64,000 bases of DNA, from positions 11,627,209 through 11,691,208 of the forward strand of contig NC_030851.1 of NCBI RefSeq assembly GCF_000208745.1, given 5' to 3'. Origin of the DNA: Theobroma cacao. Lineage: Eukaryota; Streptophyta; Magnoliopsida; Malvales; Malvaceae. Positions 48,717 to 59,515 of this stretch are shown here, one piece after another. Every line of letters begins with the position of its first letter. The stretch's first letter is position 1. Made by a program: the position numbers and the translations under genes. A model generated the notes under the pieces. It saw only the letters and a program-made list of their open reading frames with translations, made no database searches and was not told the origin of the DNA.

Positions 48717-48721
48717 GTTAT
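48717..48721. repeat. Target-site duplication of the Athila-type element, left
   Basis: GTTAT, matched at 56716-56720 by ATTAT (one difference). Five bases is the expected LTR-retrotransposon duplication length. Confidence 0.55.
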
Positions 48722-50142
48722 TGTCAGTTAAAATCTTACTATGCAAGTATACGTATCGAATAGATAGTATATTAGCAAGTAGAGTATCGATCCCACAGGA
48801 AATTGATCTAAAACTTTACTAAGTATTAAAATTAGATCAATTTAATCTTATCCAAATAATCAAAATTAATTAATTAACTAAAACTAAAACCAACAAGAAA
48901 AATCAAAATAATAATAACTTTAGAAAATATCAAATCAAACAAGCCTAGGATTACAATATCCCTCATACTCCATCTAAATCTTACCTCTCTTTCTTAACTT
49001 ATTTTAATGGGTTGAATTGCTAACCTAGAGTCCTCCATTATTTATAAGGATCTCCCGACTCGTCCTATAAAAATATTTATTTTAATCAAAACACTATATC
49101 TCTATGTGAATTGAAATTAAAATAGACTCATTAAGTTCAGGCTCTACTCTGGCTACATATGGCCTATAGGTATATCCCTATCCTATACGCAAATCAATTA
49201 ATATGATTATATACTATCACAATTTTAATCTACTATAAACTCCCTTTCCTAAGTTTGTTTAGGTTTCGAGATCAATTTAATTGGTGGCCAAGCAATTAAA
49301 GACATTAAGAACAAATTGGAATAATCAATTCAAATCCCATTAAAAATAAGTAAGAAAGAGATTAAAAATTTAGATTACACATGAGTTCAATTGCAATCCT
49401 AGAAAAAGAAATTTAGCTACTCCTGATTTATAAAATAGAGAACATTGAATAAAATTCAACCATTGAAAGTATCAAAAAAGATAAACGCTAAGGAATAAAA
49501 CAAAACAATATTTGTTGTCTTGATCTCCAAGTTTCAGCATCAACTTGTAACTTCTTGAATCTCTCAAAAGTTGTATGTCTAATGTTGTTAAACATATCTT
49601 ATTTATACTAATAGCCTAAACCTAAACTTCTTTAAGCTGACCTAGAGTTTAATTGGGCTTAAAAGTGTAATAAAAGGCCCAAAAATCAATTATCAGTCTT
49701 TACAAATTTTCATTCCCAGCACAATACATCTAGCCATTTTTTGATGCCATTTTCTCTATCTTCAAAGCAGAACTAGGCAAAGTGATCTTATGAAATTGTA
49801 GCTCTGTCTCTTAGCTTTCCAATGGTCTAAGAATTGTATCATTTGAAGTTCTGTAGCTCGAGATATGGCCAAAATACTAAAACATATGCAAGTAGATTCT
49901 ACGTCTTTCAACACTTTACTTTTCAAAATTAAGCCTAATCACTTTTAATCCTACAAAAAATATAAAAATCAATAAGTAATAACTAAAATAAAAGAAATAA
50001 CATAAAATTAAAATAACTCACTAAAAAGTAACCTAATCATAAAAACAACTAAAAATAATTAAATTATAATTAAAAATTGAGGACTTAGCTAATATTTAAT
50101 AACAAAATTGGAATAAAATAATTCTATAAAATAGAATTATCA
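48722..50142 (-). repeat. 3' LTR of the Athila-type element
   Basis: On the minus strand it starts TGATAATTCTATTTT and ends TTTTAACTGACA. It aligns over its whole length with 55278-56715, with many single-base differences and small indels. It is preceded on the minus strand by CAAGTTTGGGGGTG, a polypurine tract, so it is the 3' LTR. Length 1421. Confidence 0.9.
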
Positions 50143-50144
50143 CA

Positions 50145-50160
50145 CCCCCAAACTTGAAAT
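50145..50160 (-). other. Polypurine tract of the Athila-type element
   Basis: Minus strand AAGTTTGGGGGTG directly before the TGATAATT start of the 3' LTR. This G-rich tract is the standard Athila-group plus-strand primer site. Confidence 0.6.
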
Positions 50161-52540
50161 TTTTCTAGTCCTCGAGCAAAAGAAAATCACAAAAAGAAAA
50201 CTGAATCATAAAAAATCCTTAAACGAGAGATAGAAATACCAAGTCATGATTTTTCAATTTTTCCTCAGAAATTAACTTCAATTCCAACTTAAGGTAACTT
50301 ACAGCTAATCCTTAATTTCATGCATCAATTTAAGTGAAAACTTATTTTTCAAATGAACTTCTCGTGTGTGTGTGAATACTCTCTTACAAAGAATATCATG
50401 CAATTCAGATTACTTTATGCCAAATCTAAGCATAGATTAATACTAAGATCCCATAAGATTGCTTTTCATCTTTCTCTTCACTAATGTAGATTAACAGTTA
50501 TTCAAAGATCAATAGGTTTTTATCAAGCTTGGAATGTAAGGCTAGGGTCAAGGTATGATAAAAGATATATTTAGGCTCAAATTCACCCTAAGCACTTAAT
50601 CAATCTAGATCATATAAAGAGCTCAAATTTTTTTTTAAAGCACCCCTAAACTTGAAGTAAACTTTCCTTTGTACCACAGATTTTATTCTTTTCTTTTCTC
50701 TTTTTTTTTTCTTCAACCCTTAAACTTATTTTTAACAATCATAAACTAGGGGTAATTTTGCTAACAACCATCATTTTTTTTGTTGCACCTTCTCCCTTAC
50801 TTTATTCTTAAGCTCAAATCATTCTTTAATAAGATTAAAATACTTAGAGGGTGAAAGGTTCAAATTGTATGGAATTAAATAAACAGGCCAAGGCTAATAT
50901 AATTGTGTAATTACAAACAAAAGGTAAATTAGGCTCAAAAAGGGTGACTAAGGATAAATATAACAAGGTAGGCTCAAAAAGGCTCAAATGATCCAAAGAT
51001 GGCCTAAATCATTTCTTATCCTAAGTGTTATCTAAGATTTCGCCTCGAGAGAGAATCAAACAAATTCTAGAATTCTTGACTTCACTATACTTTTTCATCA
51101 ACATAAACTTTCTCTAAATCACATAAAAATTCTAATAAAAAGTATAATGCTCATATTATTGGAAGTCACATTCTAAAATAAAGCTAACACAAGAATATCA
51201 CATAAAATTTAATCATAACTATATGCTTCTCAAAAGCTAAGAATCAAAAGATAATTAAAATATCATCCTAGGATTGGGACAATCATGAATGATGTATAAC
51301 AATCTCAATTTTGTTTTAAACACAAGAAAACATGCAAAATATAAATAAATATGCAAGACATCTTAAAACAAAGCTACTAAAAAAAAATAAACTGACAAAA
51401 TTCTAAATCACTCCCCCAAACTTGAAATGAACATTGTCCTCAATGTGATAAAAGAAAATAAAAGAAAAAGGATAAAAACACTCCTCTACTCTGAAGCTGC
51501 AGTCTGCATGTCCTCCGCATTGTTACCACCTATCATCTCTTCTTAGCAACAAAGCATTCATCAATTATATATGCAGCAAATGAAAAGTTCATGAATCCAT
51601 TATATGGGTAACAAGGGATTGGCACTAATCTTCAAAATTTTCATCACTCTAAGCATTAATCATAAGGAAGTCTGAAAAACTCATTAACAAAAATGCACAA
51701 TTGACTCATTCAAGGTTCAAAAATTATAAAGTTTTCCATTAACACCAACTGCAACCTTTCTCTACACAACATAATTGAAAACCAAGTGTTTGGAGGAGTA
51801 CTTACCTTAGAAGTGCAAGATTTCAAATGAAAAATTAAAAAATAAAAAAAATTCAAGTCAAAAGAAAATGCAAAAAAAAATTGAGTGAAAAAGAAAAAAC
51901 AGAGGAAGGCAAGAGATTGGTAGGAGGAGGAAGATTAAGAGTGGGGATGGTGGCTGAAGAAGAAGAGAAGTGAAAGAAAAAGAAAAAAAATATAAGAGGG
52001 TTTTCAAAGGGCTATGGCGCATAAAATTTTTCACCTGAATCATTACACTTCGGGTTTGAGCACCACGGCTCTCAGGGATGAGCGCCGCAGTGCTCCACTT
52101 TTCTATTTTAGGGCCATTGTTCAGTGCCGCGGCTCTCCCTTTGAGGGCCCCGATGCTGAAATATTCTGTTCCAACGGCTATTTTTTTGCTTAGTCCAGCG
52201 CTGTGGCTCTTCTTTTGAGAGTCTCGACGCTGAAACATTCTGTTTCAGCTACTGTCTCTTGCATATTTTAGGGTCACGAGCGCTCAACTTTTCTATTTTA
52301 GGGCCATTGTTCAGTGCTGCGGCACTCCCTTTAAGGGCCACGATGCTGAAACATTATGTTCCAACGGCTATTTTTTTGCTTAATCAAAAGCTGTGGCTCT
52401 CCCTTTGAGAGTCGCGACGCTGAAACATTCTGTTTCAGCTACTGTCTCTTGCATATTTCAGGGTCACGGCTTTCAATTTGAGGGTCGGGTCTTTGACCCT
52501 TTTTTCTTTTTTTTTATCAATAACTTGGGTTGCCTCCCAA
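50161..52540 (-). other. Noncoding 3' region of the Athila-type element
   Basis: Lies between the integrase C-terminus and the 3' LTR. Athila elements carry an extra region here (env-like or noncoding). I see no credible protein; the frame at 51858-52238 overlaps low-complexity and duplicated sequence. It includes the tandem duplication at 52091-52470. Confidence 0.6.
52091..52470. repeat. Tandem duplication, unit 190 bp, in the Athila 3' region
   Basis: Two copies (52091-52280 and 52281-52470) both contain ACTTTTCTATTTTAGGGCC, CCAACGGCTATTTTTTTGC and TTTCAGCTACTGTCTCTTGC. The offset between matching words is 190. Copies differ by scattered substitutions. Within each copy a CCCTTTGAGGG / CTTTTGAGAG word is itself repeated. 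Confidence 0.85.
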
Positions 52541-52559
52541 GAAGCACTCCTTTATAGTC

Positions 52560-53064
52560 ACTAGCTTGACTATAGCGCCCCCTTTTTCAATTTTTCATCC
52601 TCGAAATATGGTCTAATGTTCATCCCATTAACCATGATTGTTCCCGTATCCTCACTATAAATCTCAATTATTCCACAAGGATAAGCCTTCACTACTTTGA
52701 AAGGACCTCACCATCTTTCTTTGCATTTCCATAGAAAAAGCTTGAAGTATGATCTAGAAAGCAGCATTACTTGTTGTCCAATCTCGAAAGGACAATTAGA
52801 TGGTGGTGGAGGATGCTCCATTGCTGATTGCTCGGGTCTCATAGGTGGAGGTGGTGGCTTAAACTCAAAAATTGGTGCTTGCTCACTTATAGATGGAGAA
52901 TTAGGTTCACCTTTGCCTTCATCAATTAACTCCACTCTATAGCAACAATTTGTCGAGTTAGGATTTTTATTTGCATTGAAAATGTTAAACTCAACTACCT
53001 CTTCTCCAACTTTGAAAGTTATCTTGCCTTCCCTCACATCAATGATTACGCTTGTAGTGGTCAA
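52560..53064 (-). pseudogene. Protease end joined to integrase C-terminus (pol deletion junction)
   Basis: The minus strand first continues the protease region (TTTSVIIDVREGKITFKVGE), then a proline-rich stretch. It then jumps to CPFEIGQQVMLLSRSYFKLF and, past a stop, GPFKVVKAYPCGIIEIY and VNGMNIRPYFED, which is the C-terminal domain of gypsy integrase. In intact elements some 3 kb of RT, RNase H and integrase core lie between these. The junction is near 52800. The result is a non-autonomous element. Confidence 0.8.
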
Positions 53065-53892
53065 GAATGGTCACCCAAAGATTAAAGGAATTTCTAAATC
53101 TTCTTCCATCTCAAGCACAATGAAGTTCACCGGACTGTAAAGATGCCCAACTTTAACCAATACATCCTCAATAATCCCAATAGGATACTTGATTGTTCTA
53201 TCTGCTAATTACAAAGAAACTATGGTAGGTTGTATCTCATTAAGTCCAATTTTCTCAACAATTGATAAAGGCATGATTGAAACACATGCACCCAAATCGC
53301 ATAAAACTTTAGTAAATTTAAATTTACCAATAGTACAAGGTATAGAAAAACTCCCTGGATCTTTAAGTTTTGGTGGAAGCTTGTTCTGAATTATTGCGCA
53401 ACACTCCTCAGTAAGTGCCATTGTTTCAAAATCTTTCAGTTTTCTCTTCTTAGTTAAGATGTCTTTCAGGAATTTGACATAACTTGGCATGCTTTCCAAA
53501 GTTTCAGCAAAAGAGATGTTTATGTGGAGCTTCTTGAAGACATTGAGGAATTTCTCAAACTGTTTATCAAGCCTTTGCTTTTTTAACCTTTGTGGGAATG
53601 GTGGTGGAGGATAATTTGCTTCAGAATTCCCTTGATTTTTAACTTGCCCATTATCTGTCTTTTCCACTTCAACTTCTTTTTCAACAATTGCCTTGTCATC
53701 ATCTATATGCTCCTTTGAAGATTCAATTGATTTTTCATTCACCCCTCCAACTTCTTTTCCACTTCTAAGTGTAACTGCATTACAATGTTCCTTACCTTTG
53801 GGATTGACTTGTGTATCACTTGGTAAGGCACCTTCGGGTCTACTACTGATGGAGTTTGTAAGTTGTCCCATTTGGGTCTCAAGATTTCTCAA
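53065..53892 (-). pseudogene. Athila-type protease region
   Basis: The frame reads NAVTLRSGKEV, a long K/E-rich linker, PPPFPQRLKKQRLDKQF, and the retroviral-type aspartic protease core FTKVLCDLGACVSIMPLSI, where DLGA is the Athila form of the D(T/S)GA active site. After 53209 the frame continues through a stop into the rest of the domain (about 53200-53065), including MEEDLEIPLIFG. In an intact element it would cleave the polyprotein. Confidence 0.8.
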
Positions 53893-53907
53893 GGAGGCTC
53901 TATAGCT

Positions 53908-55164
53908 CTAAATTATGGCATTAGTCTTGGACATATATTGCAAGATAAGTTCTTCCACTTGGGACTTCTTTTCAAGAATTGGTGGTCTAGATTGTCGATG
54001 AAAACTAAGAGGCACGTTGGGGTTTAAATTGGAAGGCAGTGCATTATTGTTCCATGAAAAGTTGGAGTGGTTTCTCCAACCAGAATTGTATGTATTAGAG
54101 TATGGGTTATTCTGCTGCTTGTTGAAGTTCCCCATAAATTGGACTGATGCAGAATTGTATGAACATTGATCACTTGAATGGCCATCTCCACACATTTCAC
54201 AAACTACAAATGAATTTTGAACTGCATGAACTCCTAATGTGTCAAATTTCTTGGACAGTGCAGCCACTTGCGCAGCTAAGTTACTAATTGCATCAATCTC
54301 GTAGGCTCCAACAGCTTTTCTCGAAATCGACCTTTCTGAAGGCCATTGATAATTATTTGAAGCCATCTCTTCCAACAAATTATAAGCATCTGCAGCATTC
54401 TTACTCATCAATGCCCCACCAGCAGCAGCATCAATTGTGGTTTTAATTGACCCAACCAGCCCATTGTAAAATGTCTGAACTTGCAACCAATCAAGAATCC
54501 CATGATGTGGACATCTTCACAATAGTTCTTTAAACCTCTCCCAAGCTTCATACAAGGACTAACCATCAAATTTTGTGAATAAGGTGATGTCGTTCCTCAA
54601 CTTTGCAGTCTTTGCAAGCAGAAAGAACTTTGTGAGAAACTTTTGAGCCAAGTCCTCCCATGTAGTGATAGACCCATTGGGCAGTGAATTAAGCCTGCTT
54701 TTTGCTTTATCCCTCAGAGAGAATGGAAACAGTCTCAACCTAATAGCATCATTAGTTACTCTATTGTATTTAAAGGTATCACAAATCTCCAAGAAATTAA
54801 CTAAATGAGCATTAAGATCATCATTGGGTAATCCACCAAACTGGACCGAAAACTGGATCATCTCAATTTAAGCTGGTTTAATTTCGAAATTATTTGCACT
54901 GATGGAGGGTCTCCTTATGCTTTGGTGCAAACCTTGCAACAGAGGAACAACATAATCTCGCAGTGCTCTATTCGCATCAAGAATCAGATTAATGGCATTG
55001 TTGCCATTATTATTGTTATCCTTAGCCATTGTCTGATTTAAAGCTGTAACTTGCAAATTCTCCCTTTGATGTCTTCTAAAAGTTCTTTCTATCTCAAGAT
55101 CAAAAGGAACAAGATTCAAGTTGTCTCTTCTTTGCATACAATGACCAAGGATATCTGCAAGCAA
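53908..55164 (-). pseudogene. Athila-type gag, with stops
   Basis: The minus strand has a likely start [11 protein letters not shown] (55027), and blocks NAHLVNFLEICDTFKYN, LRLFPFSLRDKAKSRLNSLP, TWEDLAQKFLTKFF, then CPHHGI and LQVQTFYNGL, and a zinc-knuckle-like CEMCGDGHSSDQC. This is the order of plant Athila/gypsy gag, the nucleocapsid protein. At least four in-frame stops (after EIKPA, TKFDG, KELL and TNAII) break it. The codons before 55027 are open but unlike gag. Confidence 0.85.
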
Positions 55165-55254
55165 ACAAAATCTAAAATTAAAACAAGAAAAATAAAATTT
55201 GAAGTAAGACTAGATTGCTTGGTCTTAGTATTAGTAAAAATTTTAAAAACAATT

Positions 55255-55275
55255 CCCCTGCAACGGCGTCAAAAA
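55255..55275 (-). other. Primer-binding site of the Athila-type element
   Basis: Minus strand reads TTTTTGACGCCGTTGCAGGG just inside the LTR end. Athila elements use tRNA-Asp with TGGCGCCGTTGCCGGGG; two bases differ here. Confidence 0.8.
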
Positions 55276-55277
55276 CT

Positions 55278-56715
55278 TGTCAGTTAAAATCCTATTACGC
55301 AAGTATATGTATCGAATAGATAGTATATTAGCAAGCAGAGTATCGATCCCATAGGGAATTGATCTAAAACTTTACTAAGTATTAAAATTAGAACAATTTA
55401 ATCTTATCCAAATAATCAAAATTAATTAATTAACTAAAACTAATTAACTAAAATTAAAACCAACAAGAAAAATCAAAATAATAATAACTTTAGAAAATAT
55501 CAAATCAAACAAGCCTAGCATTACAATATCCCTCACACTTTATCTAAATCTTACCTCTCTTTCTTAACTTATTTTAATGGGTTGAATTGCTAACCTGGAG
55601 TCCTCCATTATTTATAAGGGTCTCCCGACTTATCTTATAAAAATATCTATTTTAATCAAAACTCTATATCCCTATGTGAATTGAAATTAAAACAGACTTA
55701 TTAAGTTCAGGCTCCAATCTGGCTACATATGACCTATAGGTATATCCCTATCCTATACGAAAATCAATTAATATGATCATATGCTCTCCCAATTTTAGTC
55801 TACTCTAAACTCCATTTCCCAAGTTTGTTTAGGTTCCTAGATCAATTTAATTGGTGGCCAAGCAATTAAAGGCATTAAGAACAAATTAGAATAAACAGTT
55901 CAAATCCCATTAAAAATAAGTAAAAAAGAGATTAAAAATTTAGACTACATGTGAGTTCAATTGCAATCCTAGAAAAAAAAAATTTAGCTACTCATGATTT
56001 ATAAAACAGATAACATTGAATAAAATTCAACCATTGAAAGTATCAAGAAAGATAAACGCTAAGGAATAAAACAAAACAATATTTGCCGTCTTGATCTCCA
56101 AGTTTCAGCCTCAACCTGTAACTTCTTGAATCTCTCAAAAGTTGTGTGTCTAATGCTGTTAAACATATCTTATTTATACTCATAGACTAAATCTAAAGTT
56201 TCTTAAGCTGACCTAGGGTTTAATTGGGCTTAAAAGTGTAATAAAATGCCCAAAAATCAATTATCAGTCTTTACAAATTTTCATTCCTGACACAGTGTGA
56301 TCAGCCATTTTCCAATGCGATTTTCTCTATCTTTAAAGCAGAACTGGGCAAAGTGATCTACATGAAAGTTGTATTTCTGTCTCTTAGCTTTCCAATGGTC
56401 CAAGAATTGTATCATTTGAAGTTTTGTATCTCGAGATATGGCCAAAATACTAAAACATATGCAAGCAGATTCTGGGTTTTTCAACACCTTACTTTTCAAA
56501 ATTAAGCCCAATCACTTTTAATCCTACAAAAAATATAAAAATCAATAAATAATAACTAAAATAAAAGGAATAACGCAAAATTAAAATAACTCACTAAAAA
56601 GTAACCTAATCATAAAAACAACTAAAAATAATTAAATTATAATTAAAAATTGAGGACTTAGCTAATATTTAATAATAAAATTAGAATAAAATAATTCTAT
56701 AAAATAGAATTATCA
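55278..56715 (-). repeat. 5' LTR of the Athila-type element
   Basis: Full-length partner of 48722-50142 with TG...CA ends, 1438 bases. Next to the primer-binding site, hence the 5' LTR. It differs from its partner by many substitutions and a short duplicated TTAACTAAAACTAA word, so the insertion is not recent. Confidence 0.9.
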
Positions 56716-56720
56716 ATTAT

Positions 56721-57030
56721 TAAGTACCTGTTCAGCCTACCTTTTCATCTTATCTACCTCTTAAAAGTAAAAGCCAGGCCAAACATCATTTTCCAAGATA
56801 TTCTTAATAAAAAGCAGCTTAAAGGTTTTCTCTCTTTTTTACTAATCAACAAGGATTTTAATGTTATCTCTTTTTTCTTCTTCTTTTTTTTTTTAATTTA
56901 GGAATCATGGTAAACCAACCAAAATCTAATACTATTGCTACCATACAAGTCTGAAATTATATATAAACTTCAAGAATTACATTAGAGTTTCTTAGGTTAT
57001 TGAAGATAATCAGTAGAGAATCACCTTCAG
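56721..57030. other. MULE sequence right of the Athila insertion
   Basis: Continuation of the Mutator-like element after the nested LTR element. No coding sequence supported; T-rich run near 56877-56896. Confidence 0.4.
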
Positions 57031-57400
57031 CATTAGGCGGCTAAAGTCACGCAATGACTACAAATAGGTCACGCAATGCTCAACAAATATTCAGTCACGT
57101 AATATTAAGTCAGGTAACGCCTATCATGCAACTCTAACAAATATTCAGTCACGTAATGCCTATAAAGAACTCATGCAATGCTCAACAAATATTCAATCAG
57201 GTAATATTCAGTCACATATTAACTGTCATGCAACGCTCAACATAAATTCAATCACATAATGCCTATAAAGAACTCACGCAATGCTCAATAAATATTCAGG
57301 CACCTAATGCCAAATAAACAGGTAACGATTCCTAATATCCAGTCATACACCCTAATATCCAGTGACTCAATGCCTAAGAAATATTCATGCATCGCCTATA
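57030..57400 (-). repeat. Motif array D (GTCACGCAATG repeats, reverse orientation)
   Basis: Variants of GTCACGCAATG, CACGTAATGCC, CACGCAATGCTCAAC, separated by AAATATTCA spacers, about one every 30-35 bases. Orientation as in array C and opposite to arrays A and B. It lies just inside the right terminal repeat. Confidence 0.8.
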
Positions 57401-57739
57401 AACTGATTGATTTTGCTACCCCTAACCAGATTTAAGTTTCCAAACTCATATAATTTACCCATCAATTTTTTCGTTCTATGAATAACCCTAAATAAATGCA
57501 AGAACCCATAACAAATACCTTGATGTCATCTCTGCACTTTGGGATCGTGATAAAGTTGGCTGCCAATATAGACCTCGATGGCGTTGGAGAGTTGGACAAA
57601 GGGATAGCTAAATCTAAATCGAGATTTAATTTTGGAATTTTAAGCTAAATGGCGGGAGAGTAGAAAGAAAGAAATTGAGATGCGCCTTCATTTGGATTAA
57701 TTGGATTAAAGGGTATTCTTGTCAAGTCATGCCAAAAAC

Positions 57740-57819
57740 TGGCTAAAAATAGTTAAAATTACAAAGACGGTCATTTTTTAAGTCACCTTACTACGAAAGT
57801 CATTTCCCACAATATCCTC
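57740..57819 (-). repeat. Right terminal inverted repeat of the Mutator-like element
   Basis: Reverse complement starts GAGGATATTGTGGGAAATGA and aligns with 34551-34630. The inner 22 bases are identical. Confidence 0.85.
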
Positions 57820-57828
57820 TTTTGCTAA
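57820..57828. repeat. 9-bp target-site duplication, right copy
   Basis: TTTTGCTAA, identical to 34542-34550. Confidence 0.85.
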
Positions 57829-58590
57829 TGGGTTTTGCCTTAGGGTGACTTTGGTTGGGTTACATCAATGTGTTTTTGTTTAAGGCTTGTTTGGACGGCC
57901 TTCATTCTCGCATTAATGTGTTTTGGCTTAAGGAAAGTTTGGGCAAGGTGCATGCCCACATGACCCATCAATCTTGCCTCGAGTTTTCCTTCCTCGCGTT
58001 TTCTCTTTTTGTTTAGTCATCTTTGTAGAATCATTGTACAATCATTTTTATAGATTCATTCATGTGAAAAGGTTTTGGTTTATAGGGATTTGGACCCAAC
58101 TGTTGAGATTTGTATAGCCAATAGACATGCCCGGTCTGAAATGGATGCCATGTTTCAATTTTTGGAGCATCTCTTCTCCACATCTATCATCGATTTTCTA
58201 TTGTCCTTGCTAGGTAACTTTTGGGTCTCCAAAAGTTTCTTACAAGGTTTTTACACTCTTGATTATCAGTTTGGATTCTTTTCCCTCTTCTCGTCGTGGT
58301 TCTCTTTGTGTTTATTTGATTATTATTTCTATGTTTACCTCATTAGCTTCACCTTTTTTGAGTGAAAATCGCTTCTCCCCTTTTTGTTGTTGCAATCATA
58401 CTTTTGATTATTTTATCTTTACGATGTGCTTTAAATTATAGTTGTAGATTTGCTTTATTTGTGAAGTTCCTTGCGTTGTTCTTTTGATTATTTGTTTTTT
58501 TAGTATTTATATCTTTTATTTTTTTCCCTTTTCCTATTCGTGTTTAGGGAAATTTGATCGAACAAATAATTAAAGAAGCTATATTAAAAT
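57829..58590. other. Intergenic DNA right of the MULE
   Basis: No gene supported. The open frame at 58075-58365 begins with a plausible-looking stretch but turns into F/L/S-rich translation of a T-rich tract; I do not call it. Confidence 0.4.
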
Positions 58591-58729
58591 GCATTAGAAC
58601 AAGTATAGGACATTTTTAGTTTGTTATTTTTATTCTGTTTATTACGATGTTCAATGATAAGATGAGCTAGTGTTTTTTTGCATCTCTTTTAGGTATTCTA
58701 GTCTTTACTGTGTATTTTTTATTTTTTAT

Positions 58730-59000
58730 ATTTGTTCAATTTTTTTCATTTTTTTTCTTCTTATTCTTCGTGCACTTTATAATTGATTTTTTGGGCAGGA
58801 AACTTGGATCAAGCAATCAGTTATTGAGGTGAGGTTGAGTTTGGCGTAAGATTGTGTTTGGGCTTGATCATCATACTTCTTATTTAGATATTTGTTTTCA
58901 AGTTTTGGTTGTTATCGTTGGCTCAAATTTTTTATGTTATAGTGTTTAAAAGATATGTATAGTTTTATACAACTAGAACTGCTTTTCCTATCTTTTGATT
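58730..59000 (+). repeat. Diverged repeat family, copy 1
   Basis: Contains TTGGATCAAGCAATCAGTTA, a TTGAGGTGAGGTT word and GTGTTTAAAAGATATGTAT. Similar words in the same order recur at 61330-61900, and the last part at 60660-60780. The copies are old and AT-rich; the unit boundaries are unclear. Confidence 0.45.
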
Positions 59001-59515
59001 GTTAGCTTTAAAATTATTATAGTTTTGATTATAACAAAATGATCAAATTTGCTTGAACATTATTTGACTAATCCTTGACAATTTCTTAAAATGATTTAAA
59101 TCCCATACATTTGTTCCTATATAGATACAAGCTTGACTCTTGAAGTTATTGAACTATATCTATACGCTTGTATGACATAGGTGTATGAGTGCATATGATT
59201 CTCATTTCATAAAGTCTAATTTAAAGATCAAAGGAAAATCTAGATGCACTCATTAAAGGAGAGTTTTGAATATCTTGTTTAATGATGAAAAAGAAAAAGG
59301 AGAGAAGGAAGACTAAATCAAATAGAGTTAAATAAGTCTTCATGTTTAATTTATGTGTGTGATGCTTAGTTATGATTTTGTTGAATATTATGTAAAGAAA
59401 AATAGATGCATTGACTAAGGGGGAGCACCTAATTATGCATAAAGATTTGAAGCATTCAACATTACATTCTTAATCTTGGAATGTTTTGTCATCATCAAAA
59501 ATAAGAGATAGAGAA

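Larger units (their letters stand above)
48722..56715 (-). mobile_element. Athila-type Ty3/gypsy element lacking most of pol
   Basis: Eight kilobases with two similar LTRs (48722-50142 and 55278-56715). A tRNA-Asp-type primer site next to the right LTR (minus strand TTTTTGACGCCGTTGCAGGGG, one base beyond a 20-base quote trimmed: core GACGCCGTTGC) and a polypurine tract next to the left LTR set the orientation as minus. The interior keeps gag, protease and the last part of integrase. Reverse transcriptase, RNase H and the integrase core are missing. Intact Athila elements are 10-12 kb. It sits inside the Mutator-like element and interrupts its right half. Confidence 0.9.
34551..57819. mobile_element. 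Giant Mutator-like element carrying Ulp1-like and transposase genes
   Basis: About 23.3 kb bounded by 80-bp terminal inverted repeats and a perfect 9-bp target duplication. Order inside: motif array A, DUF1985/Ulp1-like gene (+), array B, plant-transposon-protein gene (-), PIF/Harbinger insertion, MuDR-type transposase gene (-), array C, small ORF (-), Athila-type LTR insertion, array D. Subtracting the two nested elements leaves about 13.0 kb. MULEs that carry Ulp1-protease sequences are known in plants (the Kaonashi group). All coding regions have stops or frameshifts, so this copy is not autonomous now. The perfect target duplication and intact ends show it moved as a unit. Confidence 0.85.

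Noticed and set aside
58075..58441. Plus-strand frames at 58075-58441
   Set aside because: Mostly F/L/S/Y translation of T-rich DNA, no family, no splice context.
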